A stretch of DNA of 64,000 bases from Acetivibrio cellulolyticus CD2 (GTDB taxonomy: Bacteria; Bacillota; Clostridia; Acetivibrionales; Acetivibrionaceae): assembly GCF_000179595.2 (NCBI RefSeq), contig NZ_JH556658.1, forward strand, positions 728,569 through 792,568, read 5' to 3'. Shown piece by piece: positions 36,619-47,200 of the stretch (within the stretch, counting starts at the first letter, position 1; the number at the start of each line of letters is the position of its first letter). Below the pieces are notes generated by a model. It did not search any database, had not been told where the DNA came from, and worked only from the letters and a program-made list of their open reading frames with translations. The position numbers were made by a program, and so were the translations under genes.

Positions 36619-38793
36619 ATGAAGAATAGCTTAAATATACAAGTTGATGAACTTATGTCAAAAATGTCTCTAAGGGAAAAGATTGGACAAATTGTTCAGA
36701 TTGAGACACATAGACTTATGCAGGAACCATGGGATGATCGGTTGTCTGAAGAGGAATGGCTGAGAATCGAAAACAACTTAAATTATAATGCGATAAACAA
36801 AGTTTTGATTGAATACAATATTGGCTCAATTATGAGCGGTGGTTCTGCTGCACCAAGAAATACCGTTGAAGGATGGGTTGAGCTTATAGGCACAGTTAAA
36901 GAACGCGGTTCAAAAACAAGGCTCAAAATACCAATAATGTATGGCTTAGATGCTGTCCATGGCTTTAACTATATAATCGGGGGAACTATTTTTCCTCACA
37001 ATCTTGCTGTTGCTGCAACATGGAATCCGCATATTGCAAGAATGCAGGCAGAAATAACTGCTAAACAGATTTCTGCTGTAGGAGTTGATTTAAATTATGC
37101 ACCTTGTCTGGACGTTGCAAGAGATCCAAGATGGGGAAGAACATATGAAACCTTGGGTGAGGACCCATACCTTGCCTCAGTTATTGGAAAAAGTTTTGTT
37201 GAAGGAACTCAAAGCACTTCCCAGGTAATGGCTTGTGCAAAGCATTTTATTGCATGCAGCAGTTCCGTTAATGGAAAAGATCGAGGCCCTGTTGATATTT
37301 CTGAGAGAAGTTTGAAGGAAGTTCATATTCCACCTTTTAAAGCTGCAATAGATGCTGGTTTAGAGATGATAATGATAAGCAGTGTTGAAGTGAACGGGAC
37401 TCCGGTTCTGATTTCAAAATGGCTGGTTAACGATATACTTCGAGGTGAGCTTGGATTTGAAGGAATTATTACTTCAGACTGGGGCGATGTAATTAAACTA
37501 TACGATTATCATAAAGTGTGTCCAACAATCGGGGAGGCTTTAGTTAAGACTATCAATAACGGTGTGGATATGATAATGGCACCTGTAGATTTAAACTATG
37601 TTGATTTAATTGAACAAAACGTTAATAACGGCAGAATACCTTTAAGCCGAATAGATGATGCAGTTAGAAGGATTTTGAAAGCAAAATTCAAATTCAATAT
37701 GTTCAATAAAGAGCCTAGTGATATTGTACAGGCGAGGAAAACGATACTATCCGAAGAAGCCAAAAACGCAGCATTAATAGCTGCTCGGGAGTCGATTGTA
37801 CTTTTGAAAAATGAAGATTCTATTCTTCCACTTTCAAAGGACATAGATTCTATTTTAATTGTAGGTGAAGCTGCGAACTGTCGAAGACATCTTTGCAGCG
37901 GATGGACAATGGTATGGCAGGGAGCTAAAGAGGAACAATTAATAAGCGGAGAAACTATTTTAGATGCTGTTAAGTCCAGAGTATCTTCTGAAGCAAAGGT
38001 GGAATTTATCGAAGATTATTCTGATAAAGGGAAAATTAAAAAGGCTGCTGAAAAATCAGAAGTTTGTATATTTGTTATCAGCGAACAACCTTATGCAGAG
38101 TGGTTTGGAGATGTTCAGGATTTACAGCTGCCGGAAGAACAATTTGAAGCGTTAAAATTCCTTCATGCTGCTGATATACCTATTATAACAGTGTTGATAA
38201 GCGGAAGACCTTTAAAAATGTCCTGGGCTGCTCAGAATGTAAACTCTCTGCTATGGTCATGTTTCCCGGGAACAGAAGGCGGAAGTGCAATAGGTGATGT
38301 TATATTCGGAGAGTACAATCCTTCCGGATGCTTGCCGGTTTCGTTTCCAAAAGACGATTCTCAGTTGCCATGCGTCTATAATTCAAGGATAAACACCAGG
38401 TACGAACCTTTGTATCCTTTTGGATATGGTCTTAGTTACACTGAGTTTGAATATTCCGATCTAGTACTTCCGGACAGTGTATCAGAAAATCAAGAATTTG
38501 AGGTTAGTGTAAATGTAAAAAATATAGGGCGTGTATCCGGTGAAGTGAGCGTGCAATTATATATTCATGATTCATATATATCGGTTACCAGACCTGCAAA
38601 ACAATTACTGGCATTTGATAAAGTTTTCTTAGAGCAAGGGGAAGAAAAGAAAGTAAGTTTTAATATACTTCCGCAACAGCTTTGTGTATTAAATGAGAGT
38701 TTGGAATTGGTATCCGAACCAAGAGTAATTCAGCTTCAAATAGCTGATAAAACAGGCAAAATACAGATATGCAATTCTTGTCAAAAAGGTTAG
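36619..38793 (+). CDS. Glycoside hydrolase family 3 (beta-glucosidase-like), cytoplasmic
   Basis: About 724 residues. ATG 36619 has AAAGGA at a normal distance; ATG 36610 is too close to it. The GH3 barrel shows MYGLDAVHGFN, PCLDVARDPRWGRTYETLGEDP and KHFIACSS. The nucleophile Asp is in IITSDWGDV. The second alpha/beta domain includes SIVLLKNEDSILPLS, and the C-terminal fibronectin III-like domain starts near residue 610 (FEYSDLVLP). There is no signal peptide, so it acts inside the cell. It may remove glucose from a glycosylated cyclitol or product intermediate, or simply be captured sugar metabolism. Its place between synthase genes, in the same operon, favours a pathway role. Confidence 0.88.
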   Translation: MKNSLNIQVDELMSKMSLREKIGQIVQIETHRLMQEPWDDRLSEEEWLRIENNLNYNAINKVLIEYNIGSIMSGGSAAPRNTVEGWVELIGTVKERGSKTRLKIPIMYGLDAVHGFNYIIGGTIFPHNLAVAATWNPHIARMQAEITAKQISAVGVDLNYAPCLDVARDPRWGRTYETLGEDPYLASVIGKSFVEGTQSTSQVMACAKHFIACSSSVNGKDRGPVDISERSLKEVHIPPFKAAIDAGLEMIMISSVEVNGTPVLISKWLVNDILRGELGFEGIITSDWGDVIKLYDYHKVCPTIGEALVKTINNGVDMIMAPVDLNYVDLIEQNVNNGRIPLSRIDDAVRRILKAKFKFNMFNKEPSDIVQARKTILSEEAKNAALIAARESIVLLKNEDSILPLSKDIDSILIVGEAANCRRHLCSGWTMVWQGAKEEQLISGETILDAVKSRVSSEAKVEFIEDYSDKGKIKKAAEKSEVCIFVISEQPYAEWFGDVQDLQLPEEQFEALKFLHAADIPIITVLISGRPLKMSWAAQNVNSLLWSCFPGTEGGSAIGDVIFGEYNPSGCLPVSFPKDDSQLPCVYNSRINTRYEPLYPFGYGLSYTEFEYSDLVLPDSVSENQEFEVSVNVKNIGRVSGEVSVQLYIHDSYISVTRPAKQLLAFDKVFLEQGEEKKVSFNILPQQLCVLNESLELVSEPRVIQLQIADKTGKIQICNSCQKG

Positions 38794-38828
38794 TTAAAAA
38801 AAATATTATAATTGGGGGTAAGCAGGAA

Positions 38829-39638
38829 ATGAAAAAGTATTTGATTATGTTAGGTAATTTATTGCTCTACATAGGTACGTATTTTTTGATCATCAAGTCT
38901 CTGGTTTTTGTAGGAAGGAATTATGTTTTACCTCAACCGGGTATTGGACCTTGGCTTAATAAAAACTCTCTTGTTGTAACTGTTACAAGTGATTTGATAC
39001 AGTTCACCATTTTTTACTTCATGTTTAAGAAGTTAAAGGGAAAAAGCCTGTTTGAACATGTTAAGCTGACAAAAAAAATCAGTGCAGGTAATCTGGCAAT
39101 TATTTCGATTATTGGAATAAGCGCAGGATTCTTTACTTCAGCGGTGTTCAAGCTTCCCTATATTACAGAGAAATACCCAGATTTGGTAGCTATAATGAAA
39201 TTTATGTTTGTAGATGGCGGAAATGTTGTAGTTTTCACGTGTTTCCTTCTTGTAGGTTCAGTGTTTAAGGAAATATTGTTCCGAGGTTTGATCTTTAATG
39301 AATTCAGAAACGCTTTTCCGCTTGCTTTAGCGGTATTGCTTCAAGGTCTTATGTATGGCATTTTATTCTTTAGCTTTAGTCCGCCATTAATGGTATATGG
39401 TTTTATAGGTGCAGTATTGTTTACTATTTTGTATGTATTAGTTGATTCACTTTGGGCACCGATAATTGCACAGGCTACTTGCCAGGGGAGTATGTACATT
39501 CTGATGATTACAGGAGATGTATTTGTAAATAAGAATACTGTTATCCCTTTGATTGTTATAAGCATGATTATTATAGTAGCAGGGACCGTTTATATGACAA
39601 AGAAGACACGTAAAGAATTAAATTCAATTTCCGTTTAA
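38829..39638 (+). CDS. CPBP-like membrane protein, probably catalytically dead (paralogue 1)
   Basis: 269 residues. I start at ATG 38829 (MKKYLIM) behind a purine-rich AGCAGGAA; the frame also opens at 38769 inside the GH3 gene. About eight membrane helices. Motif 1 reads FKEILFRGLIFNEFR, where the first Glu of EExxxR is Lys. The motif 2 position is MYGILFF and motif 3 is WAPIIAQATCQ, so both His ligands are absent. It therefore looks like a non-catalytic member of the CPBP/Abi family. Its neighbour at 39690 is a paralogue. Such proteins next to peptide synthases may serve in self-protection or export (inference). Confidence 0.75.
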   Translation: MKKYLIMLGNLLLYIGTYFLIIKSLVFVGRNYVLPQPGIGPWLNKNSLVVTVTSDLIQFTIFYFMFKKLKGKSLFEHVKLTKKISAGNLAIISIIGISAGFFTSAVFKLPYITEKYPDLVAIMKFMFVDGGNVVVFTCFLLVGSVFKEILFRGLIFNEFRNAFPLALAVLLQGLMYGILFFSFSPPLMVYGFIGAVLFTILYVLVDSLWAPIIAQATCQGSMYILMITGDVFVNKNTVIPLIVISMIIIVAGTVYMTKKTRKELNSISV

Positions 39639-39689
39639 AAGAAGGCTTGCAGTTTAAGATAAAGGATGAATACCAGGGGGAGAGATTCG

Positions 39690-40529
39690 ATGAAAAGATA
39701 TTTAAAAATGATAGGATACATCGCTTTATATATTGTAATTTTATATGGAGCTCTAACCGGAGTACAGTGGTTTGTTTTTAACATTTGCTCAAAAAACAAG
39801 ACACTTAGTGATTTCCTTTGGAGTAATAAAACGCTGTTCAGTTTTTCAATTTCAATTATTTCGGTTTCAATTTATTATTTGATTTTCAAACTCAGAAAAA
39901 AAAGCTTGTTTAAAGTGTGCAGCTTTTCAAAAATAAGTACCAAAACTGTATTAGGCATAGCCGGGATGGGTTTCTCAATGAGCATATTTACTACATGTTT
40001 TACAGGTATAAGTGCTGTTAACAGGGCATTTCCACAGTTTGAAACCTATATGAAAGGCTTTTTTGAGTCAAAGGGAAGCGTTTTCATACTGATAATTATG
40101 CTGGTTGTTTTGCCAATGTTTGAAGAAATAATATTCAGGGGAATGATTTTTAATGAATTAAGGCCAAACATCCCGATTGTTGCAGCGGTTATTATACAGG
40201 CAGCAATATATGGAATACTTCAATTCAACCCGGTTTTAGGAACTTATGCTGCAGTGGGCTCGATTGTTTATGTGCTTCCATATATCTGGAGCAGATCTCT
40301 GTGGGGGTCAATACTTGTTCAGGATACGTGCATTATGAGTCTGTTTATATTAAGAAGGTCCGGTATCAAGGAGCTTATATTGAGTACCGGTGATACAGGC
40401 CTCATATTATTAACGTTAATTGGGATAGCCGGAATAGTTATTTCTGCATACTTCGTTTGGAAAAGCTGCAATAAACAACATAATGAAGGAGTAAAGATTC
40501 CTGCAAATATCATGCCTGAATTAAAGTAG
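39690..40529 (+). CDS. CPBP-like membrane protein, probably catalytically dead (paralogue 2)
   Basis: 279 residues. I start at ATG 39690 behind GGGGGAGAG rather than the ATG at 39666. It is built like the preceding protein. Motif 1 is intact (FEEIIFRGMIFNELR), but motif 2 is IYGILQF and motif 3 is WGSILVQDTC, so again Gln replaces the metal-binding His. The shared FRGxIFNE block and the same His to Gln change in both suggest an old duplication of an already inactive form. It lies 45 bases before the ketosynthase gene. Confidence 0.75.
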   Translation: MKRYLKMIGYIALYIVILYGALTGVQWFVFNICSKNKTLSDFLWSNKTLFSFSISIISVSIYYLIFKLRKKSLFKVCSFSKISTKTVLGIAGMGFSMSIFTTCFTGISAVNRAFPQFETYMKGFFESKGSVFILIIMLVVLPMFEEIIFRGMIFNELRPNIPIVAAVIIQAAIYGILQFNPVLGTYAAVGSIVYVLPYIWSRSLWGSILVQDTCIMSLFILRRSGIKELILSTGDTGLILLTLIGIAGIVISAYFVWKSCNKQHNEGVKIPANIMPELK

Positions 40530-40574
40530 AAATTATTAAATACATCAAGTAGAAAGGGCAAAAAGGAGGTTAAA

Positions 40575-43500
40575 ATGCTGGATTTAAATTTAGTTAAAAT
40601 GGATAGCACATTGGATCAATCTATTGGGGAGATAGAAGAATTATCATCAAAAGATATAGCTATAATAGGCATGGCAGCAAGACTTCCCAAAGCACAAGAC
40701 ATTGAACAGTTCTGGGATAACATGAGAAATGGTGTTGATTGTGTCACAGAATATCCTGAAAGCAGAAGAAATGATGCAGAGTGCTATTTAAAATACAAAA
40801 ATCCTCAAATAAAGGAAATAAAATATATTAATGGTGCTTACCTTGACGAGATAGACAAATTTGACTATAAATTTTTTAACATCTCTCCTAAAGAGGCAAG
40901 CCTTATGGATCCTAACCAGAGGTTGTTTTTGCAAACTGCCTGGGAGGCGGTTGAGGATTCGGGATACGGAAGTAAAAAGCTTGAAGGTAGTGAAACCGGG
41001 GTTTACGTAGGTTATGTCTCAGGACTTGAATACAAAAAATTTGTAACTGATGTCGAACCTTCCTCTGCAATGGCAGCAGTTCCCGGCAATATTTCAGCGG
41101 TGATAGCCGGAAGAATAGCCTATATGATGGATCTTAACGGGCCCGCTGTAATGGTAGATACAGCGTGTTCCTCAGCACTTGTTGCAGTTCACATGGCATG
41201 TATGGGTTTAAGAAACGGAGATTGTGAAATGGCTCTTGCTGGCAGTGTCAAGCTAAACCTATTGCCTCTTAAGTCCAGTGATAAGTTAGGAATAGAATCT
41301 GGGGATGGCAAAACAAGAGCTTTTGATGATAGCTCGGATGGTACAGGCATGGGTGAAGGGGTACTGGCTGTATTACTAAAGCCCTTAAGTAAGGCGTTAA
41401 GAGATGGGGACAGAATATATGCTGTTATAAAGGGAAGTGCAGTAAATCAGGATGGAAGGTCCATTGGCCTTACAGCTCCTAATGCTGCGGCACAGGAGAA
41501 GGTGCTGCTGAAAGCCTGGAAGGATGCAGGTATTGACCCTGAGACAATTACGTATATAGAAACTCACGGTACAGGAACAAAGCTTGGTGATCCAATAGAG
41601 ATAGACGGAATTGGAAGAGCATTCCGGAGATACACTGACAAAAGACAATTCTGTGCTATCGGAGCTTTGAAAACCAATATCGGGCATCTGGACAATGCAG
41701 CTGGAATAGCAGGTATGGTAAGGGCAGCTCTGGCACTTGAAAGAAGAGAGATACCTCCTATCCTTCACTTTAATAAACCAAACAGTAAAATAGACTTCGA
41801 ACAGTCTCCGGTATATATAAACAAGGAGCTTAAAAACTGGGAAGCTGGATATCCAAGAAGATGTGGAGTTAGTGCTTTCGGTCTTAGCGGTACAAACTGC
41901 CATATCGTATTGGAAGAGGCTCCTGCAGAAATCGAAACAGCAGGGACGCAAAACGAAGCTATAAAGGTATTGGCTCTTTCAGCAAGAAGCGTTGAGGCCT
42001 TGAGAACGCTAATTGAAAAATACGCGCAAATGGCTAAAAATGAAGATGGACAGTTATTAGAGGATATCTGTTATACAGCCAATACAGGTAGAGGACATTA
42101 TGAGTACAGGCTTGCATTAATGCTCAAAAACAAAGAAGATTTCAAAGATAAAATTAATAAAATAACAGCTTCGGATATAACCAAAATCAGTAATGAATGG
42201 CTTTTTTACGGAGAATATAAAGTATCAAAGGCTGTAGAACATGAAGCTGGTGATAAAAGCAGAATTGCCAATACGAAACTTAAACAGTTTGCTATTGAGG
42301 GGAAGAAAGATACAGCTTTATTGGCTGAAATATTAAAGCTTTATATAGAAGGTGCAGAATTAGAATGGGAAGAGCTCTACAGGGAAGAACGAAGAAAAAA
42401 GGCATGTATTCCTGTTTACCAATTTGAAAGAACAAGGTGCTGGCTTGAAGTACCTGAGCTTCCAGCAATGACTGAAAAACAAGCTGATTTGATGTGCTCT
42501 GAAGAAGAGAAAATACAAGTTGATGGCAATAGCAGTGAAAATGCAAACACTTATGAAAGTGTCGTGCTAAAAGGAAAGGAAAATGGCAGTTACACTAATA
42601 CTGAAGTAGTTGCTGCGCAGGTTTGGGGTGAAGCTTTGGGATACAGTGAGATAGATATCCACGAAGACTTTTACGAACTTGGCGGAGATTCCATAATTGC
42701 AGGAACAATAGCAAACAGAATGAGTAAACAATTGGGGACCATTATTAAACCTGCTTTAATAATGGAATATACAACAATTGAGGAGTTAGCGAATTATATC
42801 GATAAAACTTCCTGCATTCAAGCTCAAGGGAAGAAGAACTGGATAAATATTCAACCTGTAGAAAAGGCAGATTACTATCCTGCTTCTTCAGCACAAAAAA
42901 GACTTTACGTAATAGGACAGCTAAAAGGAATAGAAGCTTGTTACAACATGCCTGGGGTTATGATGATTGAAGGTAATCTGGACAAAGATCGGTTAGAGCA
43001 AGCCTTCCAAAAGCTTATAAAAAGGCATGAAACTTTAAGGACATCTTTTAAGACTATAAATGGCGAAATTGTTCAAATGGTACATGAGGATACAGGTTTC
43101 AGGCTTGATTATTCCGAAATGAAGAATTTATCAGGGGATGAAGAGGTGGCTATCAGAAATTTGATGCAAACCTTTGTAAGACCATTTGATTTGGAAAAAG
43201 CTCCGCTTCTTAGGGTAGGGCTTGTAAAGCTGGATAGTGAAAGACACGTAATGATGTTTGATATGCACCATATAATATCGGACGGAACTTCTATGGCTAT
43301 ATTGGTCAGAGAGATTATTGATTTATATGATGGAAAAGCTTTACCTGAACTTAAGATTCAGTATAAGGATTTTTCCGATTGGCAGAACAAGGTGCAAAGT
43401 TCCGGCGAATTAAAGAAACAGGAGGAGTATTGGCTAAAAAGATATGAGGGAGAAATTCCGCTGCTGGATATGCCTTATGATTATCCAAGGCCGGCAATTA

Positions 43501-44252
43501 AGACTTTTGATGGAGACAGGCTGAATATCTTTATCGAAAAGGAGCTTACAAAAGAAGTTAACAAACTCGCCGAAGACTCTGGATCAACTCTTTATATGGT
43601 GCTTTTGGCCGCATACAACATTCTTCTTTCAAAATATTCGAACCAGGATGATATTGTTGTCGGTTCTCCAATAGCTGGAAGATCTCATTCAGACCTTGAA
43701 AATATAATAGGCATGTTTGTAAATGCACTGCCAATGAGAAGCCATGTTCAATCGGATAAATCCTTTTTAGAGTTCATCGCAAGTGTCAGGGAAAATTCCT
43801 TGAAGGCTTATGAAAATCAGGATTATCAGTTTGAAATGCTTGTAGAGAAGCTGAATATTGATGTAAAGCCTGGAAGAAATCCGTTATACGATGTAGGGTT
43901 TGTTCTTCAGAATATGAAAATGCCGGAGATGAATGTCAGTGGATTGAGATTTATACCCTACAGGGACGAATCCAAAATCTCCAAAGCTGATCTGACAATT
44001 CTTGCAACAGAAGAAGGAGAGGTTATAAGTCTTGTTTTCGAGTACTGTACAGTCTTATTTAAGAAAGAGACTATAGAACGAATGTCAAAAGACTATTTGA
44101 AGATATTAAAAATAGTGACCTCGGAACGAGAAATCAAGATTGGGGATATTGAGCTTTTAGATAAGGTTGAAAAGAACAAGATGATTTCTAAAATTCAAAA
44201 TGTGGGAGAAATTTTCGAAAAGCTTTTAGATGAGGATTTCGGGGTTATATGA
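40575..44252 (+). CDS. Hybrid PKS-NRPS 3: KS-ACP-C, no acyltransferase
   Basis: 1225 residues behind AAAAGGAGG. Ketosynthase (25-450): Cys in DTACSSALVA (about 197), HGTGTKLGDP (about 329) and KTNIGHLDNAAG (about 370), so all three catalytic residues are present. Residues 455-620 are the post-KS linker ending in VYQFERTRCW. A carrier domain (GGDSIIAG, Ser about 705) and a full C domain (770-1200; HHIISDG about 898) follow. There is no AT, KR, DH or ER. The malonyl unit must come from an AT in trans, which I do not see in the window. It should extend the tetrapeptide by two carbons, keep the ketone, and then hand over to the downstream A domain. The next protein starts 43 bases on. Confidence 0.92.
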   Translation: MLDLNLVKMDSTLDQSIGEIEELSSKDIAIIGMAARLPKAQDIEQFWDNMRNGVDCVTEYPESRRNDAECYLKYKNPQIKEIKYINGAYLDEIDKFDYKFFNISPKEASLMDPNQRLFLQTAWEAVEDSGYGSKKLEGSETGVYVGYVSGLEYKKFVTDVEPSSAMAAVPGNISAVIAGRIAYMMDLNGPAVMVDTACSSALVAVHMACMGLRNGDCEMALAGSVKLNLLPLKSSDKLGIESGDGKTRAFDDSSDGTGMGEGVLAVLLKPLSKALRDGDRIYAVIKGSAVNQDGRSIGLTAPNAAAQEKVLLKAWKDAGIDPETITYIETHGTGTKLGDPIEIDGIGRAFRRYTDKRQFCAIGALKTNIGHLDNAAGIAGMVRAALALERREIPPILHFNKPNSKIDFEQSPVYINKELKNWEAGYPRRCGVSAFGLSGTNCHIVLEEAPAEIETAGTQNEAIKVLALSARSVEALRTLIEKYAQMAKNEDGQLLEDICYTANTGRGHYEYRLALMLKNKEDFKDKINKITASDITKISNEWLFYGEYKVSKAVEHEAGDKSRIANTKLKQFAIEGKKDTALLAEILKLYIEGAELEWEELYREERRKKACIPVYQFERTRCWLEVPELPAMTEKQADLMCSEEEKIQVDGNSSENANTYESVVLKGKENGSYTNTEVVAAQVWGEALGYSEIDIHEDFYELGGDSIIAGTIANRMSKQLGTIIKPALIMEYTTIEELANYIDKTSCIQAQGKKNWINIQPVEKADYYPASSAQKRLYVIGQLKGIEACYNMPGVMMIEGNLDKDRLEQAFQKLIKRHETLRTSFKTINGEIVQMVHEDTGFRLDYSEMKNLSGDEEVAIRNLMQTFVRPFDLEKAPLLRVGLVKLDSERHVMMFDMHHIISDGTSMAILVREIIDLYDGKALPELKIQYKDFSDWQNKVQSSGELKKQEEYWLKRYEGEIPLLDMPYDYPRPAIKTFDGDRLNIFIEKELTKEVNKLAEDSGSTLYMVLLAAYNILLSKYSNQDDIVVGSPIAGRSHSDLENIIGMFVNALPMRSHVQSDKSFLEFIASVRENSLKAYENQDYQFEMLVEKLNIDVKPGRNPLYDVGFVLQNMKMPEMNVSGLRFIPYRDESKISKADLTILATEEGEVISLVFEYCTVLFKKETIERMSKDYLKILKIVTSEREIKIGDIELLDKVEKNKMISKIQNVGEIFEKLLDEDFGVI

Positions 44253-44295
44253 AAAGCATGATTACAAAGTACTCGCTTAAAGGGGGAGACAACAC

Positions 44296-47200
44296 ATGAA
44301 TACAAATATTCTGAATTCATACAGAGAGTTTGAAAATGCAAGAAAATATTGGGAGTCCAAGCTTGAAGGAGACATCAATGAATTAAAAATCCCGACAGAT
44401 TACCCAAAAACAAACGATTGCATAAGAGCACATTTTAAAATGGACTTTGATGGAGAATTATCTGGAAAACTGTTGGCTTTTAGTAAAAATCAGGGCTTGC
44501 TGTTATATATAATTATGATGGCAGGATTAAAGGTTTTACTCTACAAGTATACCGGACAGGAAGATATAATAGTGGCATCTCCGGTTTATAATGAAGAGGA
44601 GATAGAAAAACTTAACAAGTATATAGTTCTTAGGGACTCCCTTAAGGAGGAAATGCCCTTTAAAGATTTGCTTATGAATGTAAAACAGACAGTTTCTGAA
44701 GGCTACAAGAATCAGCATTATCCTGTTGAAAAGCTGATAGAGCAGATTGAGGATAATAGCGGCAGCTTGCTTATGATTAAAGTTGCTTTGAGTATGGAAG
44801 GTATTCACAAGAAAGAATCACATGAAGATATTTTGAGTTCTTCATTGAATTACTTCAATTTCTCAGTCATTAAGGAAGAAAACAAAATAAGTGTCAGGAC
44901 AACATACAATTCCTGCCTTTTTAAAGAGGATTCAATAAAGGTTCTTTGTACAAGATTTGAGAATGTTCTAAAACAAGCTATAGGAGACTTGAATAGAAAA
45001 CTCAAGGACTTTTCAATAATAACAGAAGAAGAAAAGAGAAAGATATTATTTGATTTCAATAACACTACAGCAGACTATCCTCACGACAAAACCATTCATC
45101 AGTTATTTGAAGAACAAGCAGCAAAGACACCTGACAATATTGCTGTTGTTTTTAAAGACAATAAATTGACCTATATGGAACTGAACAAAGAAGCAAACAG
45201 ACTTGCAAACTATCTGATTGCAGAGCATTGTATCAGACCTGATACCCTTGTGGGGCTGTTTGTTGAAAACAGCATTGAACAGATTATAGCCATTTTAGGT
45301 ATTTTAAAAGCAGGGGGGGCATACGTTCCCATATCGACAGGTCTGCCTGAGGATCGCATTAAAACAATAATCAATGACTCGGAAATCTGTCTTATGATAT
45401 CAACCGCGAAAAATATAAAGATGTTAAACAAGCTTCAGTGGGAGTGCAAGACCTTGGAGTCTTTCCTGTGTATCGATACTAAAGATATTTATGCTGAGCA
45501 TGAGGCAGAAGAAAGTGGATTGATGGATAGAAAACTATGGGAATACATAGGTGAGAGTTCAACGGATGAAATCACCGGAGGCGGCTGGGCAAGCAGCTAC
45601 ACTGGTGAAGCATTGTCAAAAAGAGAGATGGAGGAATACGCGGATAATGTTTTTAAGAAGCTTAAGCCTTATCTGAACCCGAACACAAGAATACTTGAAA
45701 TTGGCTGTGCATCAGGTATAAGTATGTTCAGAATTGCTCCTCATGTAGGCATGTATTATGGCACTGACCTGTCCGGCGTTATCATAGAGAAGGACAGAGA
45801 AAGGGCGAATAGTGAAAACCATAGGAATATTAAGCTGAAGTGTCTTCCTGCTCATGAAATAGATAAGGTTGATGAAAAGGATTTTGATATTGTTATAATC
45901 AACAGTGTTATTCAGGCTTTCAGCGGACATAACTACTTAAGGCAGGTAATTAAAAAATCCGTAAACCTTTTAGGACAAAAAGGAATTTTGTTTATCGGGG
46001 ATATAATGGATCAGGACAAAAAGTACGATTTGCTTGATTCACTGCTGGAGTTTAAGAAGCAAAACCCAGAATATGACACCAAGACTAATATTAGCGAAGA
46101 ATTATTTGTCTCCAGGAGATTTTTAGAAGATATGCCGGTAGAAATGAAAGAAATAAAGGGAGTACATTTTTCTACCAAGATACACACTATAGAAAATGAG
46201 CTTACAAGGTATCGTTATGATGCCGTCATGCAAATTGATAAGGAGAACGGAGAATTCGTAAGTTTCAAGAAGAACCGTTACCAGTATGATTTAAGAGCGT
46301 TAGAGGGATTTGATGATACTTGTCCTGAAACTTCTGTGACAAATAAAAATCTTGCCTATATAATTTATACCTCAGGTACTACAGGAAAGCCTAAAGGTGT
46401 AATGATAGAGCACAAAGGTGTGGCAAATCTTAAATCGATATGGAAAGATGTAATCGGTTTAAGTGAAAAGGATCGGGTAGTACATTTTGCAAACATATCT
46501 TTTGATGCTTCAGTATGGGATATATTTTCCGGTCTGTTGACCGGTGCAGCACTTTATATAATGCCGGAGGATGTAATTGGCAGCTACACCAAATTTGAAG
46601 ATTTCCTGAATAAAAACGGTATAACCTTTGCGACTTTGCCGCCAACTTATGTTGTGAATCTAGACCCTGAGAAGGTAAATTCGTTAAAGAAACTCATAAC
46701 AGCTGGTTCGGCTTCCGGTATGGATATGTTTATAAAATGGAAAGACAGAGTGGAATACAGAAACGGGTACGGACCAACAGAATCAACTGTATGTACTACT
46801 CTTTGGAAGTATGACAAGGAATACAAGATTGCCAATTCTGTTCCAATAGGAAGGCCTGCAAATAATATCAGAGCGTATATAGTTGATAAGAACAACAACC
46901 TCCAGCCTATAGGTATAGAAGGTGAGTTGTGCGTAGCAGGAGTATCCCTTGCCAGAGGATATATGAAAAGACCAGAACTTAACTTAGAAAAGTTTATTGA
47001 AAGTCCTTTTTTACAAGGAGAAAGGATGTATAAATCAGGAGACCTCGCAAGGTGGCTGCCTGACGGGAATATTGAATTTTTGGGAAGGAAAGATGATCAG
47101 GTAAAGATAAGGGGATTCCGTATTGAGACAGGGGAAATAGAATTTCAACTTCTCCAGTATGGCGGAATTAAGGAAAGTGTAGTTGTTGCCAGAGGAGATG

